Notes: generated by a model from the sequence alone, not told the origin. Positions 36,525 to 47,761 are shown, counted from the stretch's first letter. The stretch: 64,000 nt of DNA from Paratinospora sagittata (GCA_035771175.1 CM069598.1:3331931-3395930); one strand, 5' to 3'. Numbers and translations are program-made.

Positions 36525-38693
36525 ATGATCAGGTTGACTGCATTTAATTATGCAATTTGGAAACCGAAGATGGAGGATCTTTTATACATTAAAGATCTGT
36601 GGAAGCCGATTATAATGCCGAAGGAGGAAGCCGTGACTACAACTTCGACAGATGACAAGACATCAAAAACAACCAGCACAGACGTTGGCTGGGTCTTGCT
36701 GAACCGAAAGTGTGCTGCTCAAATAAGACAATGGATCGACAAGAGCATTTTTCAAAATTTTGCTAATGAACACGATGCTTACGTTCTTTGGCAAAAGTTG
36801 GAGACAATGTATGCAAGGACAACCGTACAGAATAAAGCTAATCTGATACGACGATTAGTCAATTTGAAGTATAAAGATGGAAGCAGCGTATCGGAACACA
36901 TGAGTGAGTTCCAAGGCATTGTAGATCAACTCAACTCTATGATGATTATCGTAGATGACGAGCTACAAGCGTTGTTGTTGCTGAGTTCTCTACCAAAAAG
37001 TTGGGACACTCTAGTTGTGTCAGTTAGTAACTCAGCTTCTGGCGGTAAGCTTACCATGGATATGGTAAAAGACAGAATGCTGAACGAAGAGTCTAGACGA
37101 AAAGACAATGGTTATACTCCTGAAACTGAAGCACTTGTCATGAAAAAACAAGGCAAGCAAGAATGGCACAGAAGGAGTAAAAGCAGAAATCCTCGTAACC
37201 AAAGTCAGCAAAGAGGATGCTCGAAGTCCAGATCGTGGCATGACAAGAAGTGTCATCACTGCGGCAAGCTCAGACACTTCATTCGAGAATGTCGAAAGTT
37301 AAAGGCGGAACGATCCAGAAATCAAGAAGCAGAAACTCGAACAAATGACACCGCAACTCTCACTGAAGAAGTTGTCATTGTTCGAGATGCTGATTATGTC
37401 AACCTTGCAAGTCAAGACTCTACATGGGTAGTTGACTCAGGTACGTCCTACCATGTCACCTCACGACGAGATTTCTTCTCAGCTTACACGCAAGGTGATT
37501 TCGGACGAGTGAGGATGGGAAATGATGATGCATCCAAAATTATCGGCATCGGTAATATTTATTTAGAAACTAACCTTGGATACAGGTTACTCTTGAAAGA
37601 TGTGAGGCATGTTCCAGATATCCGCCTCAATTTGATCTCCACCGGAATGCTTGATGACGATGGCTACTATAATAACTTTGGTGAAGGAAAATGGAAGCTC
37701 ACCAAAGGAAACTTGGTAGTAGCCAGAGGCAAGAAAGATGCATCACTCTACCACACAGAAGCCAAGCTGTGTAGAGAAGAAATAAATACCATGAGGAAAG
37801 AAGTTCCCACCGAGTTATGGCATAAGCGGCTCGGCCACGTGAGTGAAAAGGGTCTCAGAATTCTTTTCAAGAAGGAGCACTTGCCAGGAATGACAGGTAC
37901 ATCTTTACATACTTGTGTTGATTGTATTATGGGTAAACAACATAGAGTTGCATTTCGTAGCTCCCCACCATCTAGAAAGGCAAATATTCTAGATTTAATA
38001 CACACAGATGTCTGTACAATGAGTTGTAAGACACTAGGAGGTGCTCATTATTTTGTGACTTTTATTGATGATCACTCTAGAAAAGTGTGGGCCTTTGCTT
38101 TGAAAATTAAAGATCAAGTGCAGGAAGTTTTCAAGCAATTTCATGTAAAAGTTGAGAGAGAAACTGGCAGACGGTTGAAGTGTGTACGATCAGACAATGG
38201 CGGTGAGTATCGAGGATCATTCGAGGAGTACTGCAGAAATTTCGGCATCAGGCTGGAAAAATCGGTACCAAAGACACCTCAACACAACGGTGTCGCAAAG
38301 AGGATGAACGGAACCATTTGTGAAAGAGTTAGATGTATGCTCTCAAATGCAAAACTGCCAAACTCCTATTGGGGGGAGGCAATGAGGACAACAGTCGATT
38401 TAATCAACCTTTCTCCATCAGTTCCACTGAACTACGACGTACCAGAAAAGGTTTGGACGGGGAAAGACGTTTCTTATAAACACTTGAAAGTATTCGGCTG
38501 CAGAGCATTTGTTCACATCCCTAGAGACGAGAGGTCCAAGCTGGATGGAAAAGCAAAGCAGTGTATCTTTGTGGGATATTCCCATGAAGAATTCGGCTAC
38601 AGACTTTGGGATCCTGTCAATAAAAAGATTGTCAGAAGCAGAGACGTGGTGTTTCTTGAAGATCAGACGATCGAGGATTTTCAAAAACCTGAG
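36525..38693 (+). pseudogene. Copia gag-protease-integrase region
   Basis: One open frame covers gag (IWKPKMEDLLYIKD; LIRRLVNLKYKDGSSVSEHM), the CCHC zinc knuckle (CHHCGKLRHFIREC), the aspartic protease active site (WVVDSGTSYHV), the GAG-pre-integrase HHCC region (ELWHKRLGHVS ... CVDCIMGKQH) and the integrase core. The two integrase Asp positions are visible (HTDVC and SDNGGEY). The third catalytic residue is replaced: the usual Glu in the NGVAERMN motif is Lys, encoded by AAG at 38298-38300. The ATG at 36509 is out of frame and stops after 12 codons, so translation would start at 36525 or at a lost upstream codon. The frame ends shortly inside the inserted repeat at 38694. Confidence 0.9.
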
Positions 38694-39328
38694 TTGCACA
38701 GCGTGCCCCCTACCCAGGTGCGGGCGCACCCCCTCGGGGCGAACGCCTAGCCATTATGGATCCATAATATTGTCCCATCTTGGCCAGTCACGCCACACAA
38801 GGACGCCGGACACCGAGATCATTTATCCATATTATTCACACTCCCATGAATAATATAGGGCCTCCCCCAAGTTCGAACTCGCAACCTCTTCCTCATAAGG
38901 TTAGATTTCGCAACTTGAGTACCCATTGAGCCAATGGCTCAATGGATACTCATGTTGCGAAGCTCAATGGGTACTCAAGTTGCGAAATCTAACCTTATGA
39001 GGAAGAGGTTGCGAGTTCGAACTTGGGGGAGGCCCTATATTATTCATGGGAGTGTGAATAATATGGATAAATGATCTCGGTGTCCGGCGTGCTCAATGGG
39101 TACTCAAGTTGCGAAATCTAACCTTATGAGGAAGAGGTTGCGAGTTCGAACTTGGGGGAGGCCCTATATTATTCATGGGAGTGTGAATAATATGGATAAA
39201 TGATCTCGGTGCCCGGCGTCCTTGTGTGGCGTGGCTGCCCGAGATGGGACAATATTATGGATCCATAATGGCTAGGCGTTCGCCCCGAGGGGGTGCGCCC
39301 GCACCTGGGTAGGGGGCACGCTGTGCAA
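38694..39328. mobile_element. SINE-like elements in a head-to-head inverted cluster inside Copia pol
   Basis: The ends are perfect inverted sequences (TTGCACAGCGTGCC...). The left part (38694 to about 38935) is a complete minus-oriented unit of about 240 nt. To its right, in plus orientation, come a 26-nt 5' fragment (38936-38961), a 129-nt 5' fragment (38962-39090) and a complete unit (39091-39328). The unit begins with a tRNA-like A-box (TGGCTCAATGG) and has a B-box (GCGAGTTCGAACTTGG). Its 3' end is GC-rich with a GGTGCG/CGCACC hairpin and no poly(A). The insertion coincides with loss of the pol segment that normally joins integrase to reverse transcriptase. Confidence 0.82.
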
Positions 39329-39350
39329 CCCAGGGTGTGACACTATCACT

Positions 39351-40889
39351 GACCAGCATAAGACTGAGTGGATGAAAGCCATGCAGGAAGAAATGAAATC
39401 TCTGCATGAGAACCACACATTTGACTTGGTGAAATTACCACAGGGAAAGAAAACCCTCAAGAACAAGTGGGTGTACAAGATCAAAAGCAAAGAAGGTAGC
39501 TCGCAACCTCGATACAAAGCAAGATTGGTTGTCAAAGGATTCGGACAGAAGAAAGGCGTTGACTTCGATGAAATCTTCTCACCGGTGGTAAAAATGTCTT
39601 CAATCCGAGTTGTTCTTGACTTGGCAGCTAGTCTTAATCTGGAGGTTGAACAACTTAATGTAAAAATCGCATTCTTACACGGTGATCTTGACGAGGAAAT
39701 TTATATGGAGCAGCCCGAAGGTTTCCAAGTCAAAAGAAAAGAGAAACTGGTATGCAGGCTAAAGAAAAGTTTGTACGGTTTGAAACAGGCACCGAGGCAG
39801 TGGTATAAAAAGTTCGACTCGTTCATGGAGAAAACATAGTACAACCGAATGACAGCTGATCACTGAGTCTTCATCAAGAAATTCTCTGATGGTGATTTTA
39901 TTATTCTTTTGCTTTATGTTGATGATATGTTAATTGTAGGCCAAGATATCGACAAGATTAACACGTTGAAGAAAGAGTTGAGCAAGTCCTTTGCCATGAA
40001 AGACTTAGGACCCGCAAAACAAATCCTTGGCATGAAGATTGTTCGTGACAGGAAGAATAAGAGACTTTGGCTATCTCAAGAGAAGTATATTGAGAAAGTT
40101 TTAGAGCGGTTCAACATGAGCAAAGCTAAACCTGTTAGTTCTCCACTGGCAAGTCACTTCAAGCTTAATACGAGCCAGTGTCCTTCAAGCGAAGAGGAGA
40201 AATCAGAGATAAGCAAGGTACCTTATGCATCGGTCGTTGGCAGTCTAATGTATGCTATGGTATGCACCAGACCAGACATTGCTCATGCTGTTGGTGTTGT
40301 GAGCCGATTTCTATCAAATCCTGGAAAGGAACATTGGACAGCAGTCAAATGGATACTCAGGCATCTTAGAGGGACTTCTAGTCATTGTTTATGTTTTGGT
40401 AATGATAGATCTGTATTAGAAGGATTTACAGATTCAGATATGGCTGGCAATGTGGATACGAGAAAGTCGATATCGGGGTACCTAATAACCTTTGCAGGGG
40501 GAGCTGTCTCATGACAATCACGATTACAGAAGTGTATTGCCTTAAGTACCACAGAAGCAGAGTACATTGCAATCACTGAAGGTTGTAAGGAGATTCTGTG
40601 GATGAAAAAGTTCCTACAAGAATTGCAACAGAATCAAGAAAAATATGTTCTTTATTGCGACAGTCAAAGCGCAATTCACCTCAGCAAGAACTCAACCTTC
40701 CATTCAAGGTCCAAGCACATCGACGTACGGTATCATTGGATTCGTGATGTGCTGGAAAATAAACTGCTGCAAGTTGAGAAGATCCACACTAATGACAACG
40801 GGGCAGATATGATGACGAAGTCCCTAACCAGTGAAAAACTTGCTATTTGTAGAAAGATTGCAGGTGTGGAGGAGCCCTGTTCCACATGA
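39351..40889 (+). pseudogene. Copia reverse transcriptase-RNase H region, stop-containing
   Basis: The RT region is recognisable (NKWVYKIKSKEG; YKARLVVKGFGQKKGVDFDE; KSLYGLKQAPRQWYKKFDSF; LLYVDDMLIVG), followed by RNase H (ALSTTEAEYIA region, YCDSQSAIHLSKNSTFHSRS, KHIDVRYHWIRD). The conserved catalytic Asp of motif A is replaced by Asn (AAT at 39657-39659, in LNVKIAFLHG). In-frame stops occur at 39837 (TAG), 39864 (TGA) and in the RNase H region near 40512. The YVDD box is intact. The segment ends with a stop at 40887-40889 next to the polypurine tract. Confidence 0.9.
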
Positions 40890-40905
40890 GGTGGAGGGGG
40901 AGATT
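40889..40905 (+). other. Polypurine tract
   Basis: The purine-rich GAGGTGGAGGGGGAGA lies directly before the 3' LTR, the usual primer for plus-strand DNA synthesis. Confidence 0.85.
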
Positions 40906-41548
40906 TGTTGGTCCACCTCCTTGTGAGGCAGCAAGCAAAAACCATGTGGGCAGCAAGAAGGGCCAGCAAGAATTAAGTGGGATCCTCAATAACCAAGGTG
41001 GCTGAAGAAGCAAGACTCCCACATGGGCTACTGAACGAAAGGGCAGCCAACAACCATCAAACTTCACGTGGGGCGGCTGAAATTTTTAGCATGGGCTGCA
41101 TGGGTCACGTAGCTGACCAAAAAATTTACAAAAAAACCCCTGTTTTAGCTCTATAAATAGAGCCATATTTTCAACTTGAAAATTATCTGAGAGAGATCAA
41201 ATATTCGGAGATATCTAATTCTAGAGATCTAAATAGGAGAGATCCAGAGAGCCTCAAAGATAGTTTCTTTGAGAAGAAAAAGTGTGAGCTAATTTGTGAA
41301 GTGTTATCCACAAATTGAAGATACATAGTTAGTGTATATTTGTGAGAGATCCACCGAAAGGTGAAGTTTGTAATCCCATTATATTATAGTGGAAGTTTTT
41401 AAGCGGCCTACGGGTCCCGTGGTTTTTACCTCATCTTTAGAGGGTTTTCCATGTTAAAATCTTTGGTGTTATTTTGTTTTATTTTAGTTTGAAAAATTGT
41501 CCTGGGATTGTAGAATTTATTTCTTTACAACCATCGATTTTCCCAACA
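40906..41548 (+). repeat. 3' LTR of Copia element
   Basis: Starts TGTTGGTCCACC and ends TTTTCCCAACA. It has the same length (643 bp) as the 5' LTR and differs from it by about 30 substitutions counted by eye. The GAAAT duplication follows. Confidence 0.94.
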
Positions 41549-42054
41549 GAAATGACTTTAATACTTCCGTAAGAGTATGATATAGACTATATAATGATAA
41601 AATTAATTACACAATTAATTATTAACATTGTTTCTTTTAAATAAAATAAAATACAATGAATAAAATTTCTTATTCCTCATTTTCACCTTTTAATTGAGTC
41701 CAGTTGACAGAGAAATGACTTTAAGATGGTGTTTTTTTTTTTTTTTTTTTTGCCCTTTTTCTTTCTTAAACCTAAGTAAATAAATAAGAAGTAAGTGGCA
41801 TTTCCACTGCTTTGGCTCGTGATGCCGGGTCGACAATAGAGAACGCGGGGTGTAATTATGAGAGTAATTAACTATAGTATGCACAGAGATTTTTTTTATT
41901 TTTTATTTTTATCTATTAATTTTAATATCTAAGGTTTTAGTGCAATTTTCATGTGCATGAATAATATCTTTCTTGTATTTGATTCGGAGTCAAATATTGA
42001 ATAAAGTGTTTAATTCTTTTGGAGTCCTAAGTTAATTAATATTATAATTACTGT

Positions 42055-42379
42055 TAGGGATATAAACAACCCGATCCAACCCGATCTATTAAAATTTATA
42101 TATATATATATGAGTTCATCTTCATTTTCATAAGCCAAGTTTAATAATAGCTTAACTTGTACACATATGAATTCTCCTAAAAAAAGAAATCTCATCTTTT
42201 AAAGCTTAAATAGTAATTTAATAAGTTGAATACATGATAATCTAACATATTTTATTACTAACATAAGATTAAATAGTATTTATTAAGTTTTAAAAAAAAA
42301 TAGGCTATTTAATGTCCGACCGACCCTACCTGACATTAGGGGGAAAAAACTCGACCCGATCCAACTCGATTTCACCTTA
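42055..42379 (+). mobile_element. hAT-type MITE
   Basis: A 325-bp element with degenerate terminal inverted repeats (TAGGGATATAAA at the left, TTTCACCTTA at the right) and subterminal CCCGATCCAAC motifs typical of plant hAT MITEs. It is flanked by an 8-bp duplication with one mismatch (ATTACTGT at 42047-42054, ATCACTGT at 42380-42387). It is non-coding. Its interior resembles 11178-11305. Confidence 0.8.
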
Positions 42380-42477
42380 ATCACTGTATATTGCATGTTA
42401 TTTTTATTGATTAATAAAATTTTAGAATTTTAATATTGTCACATTCCAGTACACAGTCAGTATACAGCCCACTATAG

Positions 42478-42662
42478 TATCATTTGTCCACACTATTCAC
42501 TATTTACAAATAGTGTAGGGCCTCTCTCAGTTTCGAATTCACAACCTCTAGTTTGAATCCGAACTCTTCGGATTCAAACTAGATGTTGTGAGTTCGAATC
42601 TGAGGGAGACCCTGCTCTATTCGTGAATAGTAAATAGTAAATAGTTTGAACCAATGATCCCG
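42478..42662. repeat. SINE-like head-to-head palindrome, second copy
   Basis: Left (42478-42561) and right (42568-42662) arms are imperfect reverse complements. The best-matched core is TCTAGTTTGAATCCGA against TCGGATTCAAACTAGA around a few-base centre. Each arm carries a B-box-like GTTCGAAT and the AGGGCCT(C)-type segment. The left arm aligns with the minus-oriented unit inside the Copia element (ATCATTT-TCCA-A-TATTCAC ... AGGGCCTC ... TTCGAA), so this is the same or a sister family in the same inverted arrangement. Confidence 0.75.
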
Positions 42663-43343
42663 GGTAACAAATATGGATATATGAGATTGAAATGCTTATC
42701 ATTTAAAAATGAAATATATTATAGTTGACAAGTTAAATTACTATATATTTTTTGGTGAAAAAAAACTAAGTTTAAAATAAAACATACTAATAAATTAAGA
42801 AGAATAATAAATTATAAATATGGTTTTTTTTTTTTGTATAATTATTTTTTTATGGAACTTTGTGTAATTAATTTGGTATGAATCACGTGATTTGTATTTA
42901 CTCCCTTCAAGTAAATAAATATCAACATCATCGATGATAGTCAAAACATGAGGATGTATGCACACGTGTAAGCATTGTCATCCGCTAAATTTGCTTCACT
43001 AATCATAGCTTTCACTAACACTGCTGGAATCCACTTTATAATACAGTCATTATCGATGAAATCAATTAAGAAAAGAGCTGTCAAGCAAACCTACCTATTG
43101 AAAACTCTTTCGACGGTGAAAGAAACAGATTCGTCAAGCATAGTTAAACTGGGTCATATCACCTTTCAACTTGTTTCCATTAAAGCAGAAGATTTAATGT
43201 ACATTATTAATATCAAATTCATTGCCATGGCACATAAAGAGGGTATAATCAAAATTAATTTTTGAAATTTGTGGTATAAGTTGACCATAAAAGTCAATAA
43301 TTAAGTAGACTCGAAGGATCCTTCAACGACTTAAGGGAGGCAG

Positions 43344-43883
43344 TGTTGGATATATTTGGACCGAAATAATAGTTTTACATCGGATATGAATAAGTTTATC
43401 ACATAAAATATAAGTTAAGATCTCACTCTCATTAGTATCGAGACGTTTTTGAAGTAAAACCCACGCTTAGGTCTAAAGGTGGTTAAGTTAGAAATAATAT
43501 TAGTATTAGCAGAGATCTAGACCGCCCAATAAGTGATATTAGAGTCGGTGATTCGGTTAGAACGTATGTATGTAAAGGTGAAGCACGTGTGTGTGCTCAT
43601 AGTCGCAAATGATTATCTGAGTTGTTCCTCATTGAGATGATGATGACAGTTAATGATTTGACATGAATTGTGCGGTGTGATTGTGATAAAGTTGGATTTC
43701 AGTTCAAGGTCTTGTTAGATATGTATAGATCAAAATAATAATCTCACATCAAATATGGACAAATTTATTACATAAAATATAAGTTGAGATCTTAAACTAA
43801 TTAGTACTGAGACCTTTTAAAGTAAAACGATGGTTAAGTTGAAAATAATATCGGTACTAGTAGAGATCCAGGTCCGCCCAACA
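43344..43883 (+). mobile_element. TRIM (miniature LTR retrotransposon)
   Basis: Two direct repeats (43344-43531 and 43713-43883) begin TGTTGGATAT / TGTTAGATAT and end CGCCCAATA / CGCCCAACA. They share long stretches such as CACATAAAATATAAGTT and GGTTAAGTT, with many substitutions. A decayed primer site (TGATATTAGAGTC for TGGTATCAGAGCC) follows the first repeat. The interior of about 180 nt has no coding content. At 540 bp total it fits the TRIM class. No matching target duplication is visible. A purine-rich tract (AAGGGAGGCAG) precedes the first repeat, hinting at a larger or tandem parent element. Confidence 0.72.
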
Positions 43884-45236
43884 ACAAGAAGCCACACAAA
43901 CGACTTTATCTAGGTATTAAGAGTTTATATTTATATTTAATTAATCTATTAATCTCTTGTCACAGTTGAAAAAAAAATACCTATTATATCAAACCACTCT
44001 AAAGAAAAAAAAAAAAAACCATGAAATATAAGGATATATTAACATAAGGAACACCCAAATCAATATTTACCAACTTGGAGAAATATACAATCATAAAAGG
44101 AACACCCAAATATACTACTAGTGGTTATTATGTCACATTGAGAAGAGGAGAAGAAAAAGCCAAATGCCAGTGTGTATGAAACTTCAAAGAAGATAGAAGC
44201 ATACCCCCAACCACCTGTTTGTTATGAATTTCAGTAACCCAACTTTACTTTATTTTTGTTTTGTTTAAAGAAAATTTGACTCAAAACACAATGCCGACAA
44301 ATAAAATAAAATAAAATGGTGCGTTGGTCAACCACATTTTTGTTGGATTCCAATTAAATCAAATTATATTTCCATTTAATTGTAAATATAAGCTTAAAGT
44401 AAATTGCAATTATTACCCAAAACTATAGGCTCATAAATAAATAAATAAAACTAAAACTAAAAATTGAAGCTTTGTATTTTTGTAATGGCGAAGAAGTTAT
44501 TTGAGGAAAAAAAAGAAGAAAGAATATGATTAATCAGCCAAAAAGAAGCCCCAATGACAATTCGGCTCGACCCAAATTCAATTGGGCTCAGCCCATTTCA
44601 AAGTCTGGTTCACAACATAAGTCCGGCCCGTCTGTAATAGCCGGTCAATGGTTTGACCTTCTAGTAAGGAAAATCGAGATGATGATCGTCGGTTATAAAA
44701 TCCTCATGGGACTATGGCCCCCAAGGTCCGATCGCATGGTCCAAGGAGCCTTTTTAAAAAACTCACTACAATCATCAACCGTCAATCAAGACTCAACCTT
44801 TGATCAATGCATATGTACAGTCCTATATATAAGTTGTGAATCAGCAGACAAGTTCATTGGAGTAGTGAATCATTTCCTCTGTTAGTTAGCTTGAGTCCAA
44901 ACCCATACCTTAACTTCCAAACCAAGCTTCATCTCCACTATATATTCATGGATTCTGTACTCCCAATTGTTCATTAATTTTATCCAGCACCTTTCTTCTC
45001 TGCCACGTGATCCATCCAATCATTCTCACTTCAACTCATAATTCCATGCTCACCAACCGAATCAAACTCATCATAACTTGCCTTCAAAGCTAACCTCATT
45101 TTCCATAATTAACACCACACTTAGTATTACTTCCTTTAGCTTCTTCATGCCAACAATTCATATACAAAAAAAAAATTAATAGCACACTTGTTATTACATT
45201 ACACCCCTGCTCTTGCTACTTCCAATCTCCATAACC
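43884..45236 (+). other. Intergenic and 5' flank of the CYB561-DOMON gene
   Basis: No recognised gene. The 119-codon frame at 44526-44885 lies in a locally GC-richer stretch with TGGGCTCAGCCCA but has no family motif. The last about 300 nt probably contain the promoter and leader of the downstream gene. Confidence 0.45.
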
Positions 45237-46466
45237 ATGAAGATCATAATCATCATCTTCTTGTTCTTCCTTCTCTTCTTCTTCCACTGCTCATCACCAC
45301 AAAGATCATCAGCAAATGCAGCTCACTGCTCAACAATCACAACTGATAAAACCTACCAAAAATGCATGAATCTTCCCACCCAACAAGCTTCCATAGCATG
45401 GACACTCTACCCTCACAATGCCACTCTTGATCTTGCCTTCTTTGGCACTTTCATCTCTCCCTCCGGCTGGGTCGGTTGCGGCATCAACCCCACCTCCCCG
45501 GAAATGACGGGAACTCGCGCCCTCGTTGCCTTCCCCGACCCAAACTCCGGCAACCTCGTCGTCCTCACTTACATCCTCGACCCTTCTGTAAAACTCCAAC
45601 GCTCCCCGCTCCTCTCTCGCCCGCTTGACATCCACCTTCTTACCTCCTCAGCCATCCTTAGCGGTGGTGCTTCGATTCGAAATGGCGCTTCCGTTCAAAT
45701 CTACGCCACTTTCAAGCTCAAACCAAATAGAACCAAGGTGAATCTTGTATGGAACAGAGGCTTATACGTGCAAGGCTACTCGCCCGCGATACATCCAACG
45801 ACAATCTCCGATCTCTCTTCAACTGCAACTCTAGATTTGCTCTCAGGTGTTGCAGCTTCAAGTGACAAGACCAAGATCAAGACACTAAAGACAGTTCATG
45901 GGATTCTTAATGCTATTTCTTGGGGATTTTTGCTACCAATTGGAGCCCTCATGGCGCGCTACTTTCGACACTTTCAAGCGGTAGGAGTCGGGTGGTTCTA
46001 TGCTCACGCTGGGATTCAACTAACTGCCTTTGTTCTTGGAACAGCCGGGTTCGCTATCGGAATTAAGCTCGGCGAGATGTCGCCCGGCATGGTTTACGGG
46101 CTGCATAGGAAGCTTGGGATTACAGTGTTTTGTTTAGGGAGTTTACAGACATTGGCATTGTTGTTTAGGCCTAAGACTACTAATAAGTTTAGGAAGTATT
46201 GGAAATCATACCATCATTTTGTAGGGTATGGGTGTGTGGTTCTGGGGGTTGTAAATGTTTTGCAAGGATTTGAAGTGATGGGTGCGGGTAGGAGTTATTG
46301 GAAGTTGGGGTACTGTTTGGCTGTGTCTAGTGCAGTTGGGGTTTCCATTGCTTTGGAGGTGAATTCATGGGTGATGTTTTGTAGGAAAGCTAAGGAAGAG
46401 AAGATGAGAAGAGAAGGGTTGGTGGGTGTGTTTGAGAAGGGAAGTGGAAGCCATTATTCAATCTGA
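45237..46466 (+). CDS. Cytochrome b561 and DOMON domain-containing protein
   Basis: An intronless 409-residue protein. A signal peptide (about 1-28, very hydrophobic) is followed by a DOMON domain (about 45-190) with likely heme ligands Met90 (PEMTGTRAL) and His186 (SPAIHPTT), then a five-helix cytochrome b561 core (about 215-385). The four heme-ligating histidines are visible: 221 (TVHGIL), 257 (WFYAHAGIQ), 290 (GLHRKLGI) and 326/327 (SYHHFVGYG). The family carries electrons across the plasma membrane, typically from cytosolic ascorbate to apoplastic acceptors. A basic cytosolic tail ends the protein. The ATG at 45237 starts the signal peptide; the frame has no earlier ATG. The DOMON-coding part is clearly GC-richer at third positions than its surroundings. 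Confidence 0.94.
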   Translation: MKIIIIIFLFFLLFFFHCSSPQRSSANAAHCSTITTDKTYQKCMNLPTQQASIAWTLYPHNATLDLAFFGTFISPSGWVGCGINPTSPEMTGTRALVAFPDPNSGNLVVLTYILDPSVKLQRSPLLSRPLDIHLLTSSAILSGGASIRNGASVQIYATFKLKPNRTKVNLVWNRGLYVQGYSPAIHPTTISDLSSTATLDLLSGVAASSDKTKIKTLKTVHGILNAISWGFLLPIGALMARYFRHFQAVGVGWFYAHAGIQLTAFVLGTAGFAIGIKLGEMSPGMVYGLHRKLGITVFCLGSLQTLALLFRPKTTNKFRKYWKSYHHFVGYGCVVLGVVNVLQGFEVMGAGRSYWKLGYCLAVSSAVGVSIALEVNSWVMFCRKAKEEKMRREGLVGVFEKGSGSHYSI

Positions 46467-47761
46467 AGGAGAAGGTTTTGATTGGTTTTTACTTGTTTTC
46501 CTGTTTTGTGTTTTTTGAAGTACTGTGGATGGAATGAGTAGGCAATATTATATTGGAGACCCACTCGGCCAATGGGCAAGTGGTCTTGTTTATGAGTCCG
46601 TTATAAATCAGCAAGTGTTATTTTTTTTTTTCTATATATTATACCGAGCACAAGGTCATAACTCTTTTAATATATATCTTTTCTAATGAAAACACGTACA
46701 TTAAAGAAGAAAGTTGAATACAAAAATTGTAAGTGATTTTTTAAACAATATTTGATCTAAAGATTGTAATGTATGTTATTTTGTTGGACATTAAAAAGTT
46801 GATGCTACTTAAGGGGATGCAGGGCTAGAGACACACAAAAGATTTAAGCCCAGTATCTTATAGATGAACATAGAGCTACACAATACATGTATAATACATT
46901 GAAAAAAAAAGTTAGATATTTAGGCTGCATTTGGTAATTTGTTTTCTTAATAAAAAGTGAAAATTGTTTTCGGAGTCTTTTGAACAAAACAAGTTTTTGG
47001 TATTTTTAAATTTTTAGATACATAAAACTGTATTCGGATCACGAATCAAAAGACGCCTTATTTATTTATTTATTTTGATGAATGGATATCTATCTTTTGA
47101 TCAAAGGTAGGCTTTCTATACCATATACCATTGTAAAGATATGAGAATCAACTAGGGTAAGTATTAATTCATGTTAATTGGAAAAACTTCATTTATCATA
47201 TATCATAGAGATAGTAAAAATAGCTAGGCCACAGAATATCATATATTTAACTTCATAGTTAAAAAGGTTGACAAATATACTTAAATATATCAATACCTCA
47301 TAAATAAAACTTGCCATGCATACCTTAATTAGAAAGTTAATGTTATAAGGCCTAGCTAGTGTACTTAATGTAGACTTTTTTTTTTTATAAAAAGTGATTA
47401 CTCATTTGGACATTTAGCATTACCTTTACATAATGAATAACTTTCAATAAAATCAACCAGACTAATTCTTAGGCTGAGAGGTGGGGTCACAATAGACCTA
47501 TCAAGTGTTCTAGAATAGCAAGCTACCTTTCATTCACTATTCAAAGTTACTAAGGATAAGACTAAGTCTGACTAATCAAATCAATTGCTAATTCAACAAA
47601 GTAACAGTATAATATATTGATTCTTTGACAAGATACATACATAAATAGTAGGATATGTGAATAGTAACGTATATCAAGAAATACTTTTATCATGTGAAAT
47701 ATTAGACAGGGCCACATCTACGGAACATACTATTACTTTTAAGAGAGCCTTTGATACCACT
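46467..47761. other. 3' flank and intergenic DNA
   Basis: Contains the 3' UTR of the CYB561 gene and AT-rich sequence. No gene recognised. The last bases (about 47749-47760) are a primer site belonging to the LTR that follows. Confidence 0.5.

Larger units (their letters stand above)
35657..41548 (+). mobile_element. Copia (Tnt1/Tork-like) LTR retrotransposon, full length, defective
   Basis: A 5,892-bp element bounded by two 643-bp LTRs and a perfect GAAAT target duplication (35652-35656 and 41549-41553). The order is primer site, gag, protease, integrase, reverse transcriptase, RNase H and polypurine tract, which is the Copia order. The reading frame is broken by a 635-bp insertion at 38694-39328, by in-frame stops at 39837, 39864 and in the RNase H region near 40512, and by catalytic-site changes. 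The element cannot be autonomous. By eye the LTRs differ at roughly 30 of 643 positions (about 5%), so insertion is not very recent. Confidence 0.95.

Noticed and set aside
36509..36547. ATG at 36509 as Copia gag start
   Set aside because: It is in a different frame and stops after 12 codons; the gag frame opens at 36525.
44526..44885. 119-codon frame upstream of the CYB561 gene
   Set aside because: No motif, low-complexity composition and no splice partners found; kept only as intergenic DNA.
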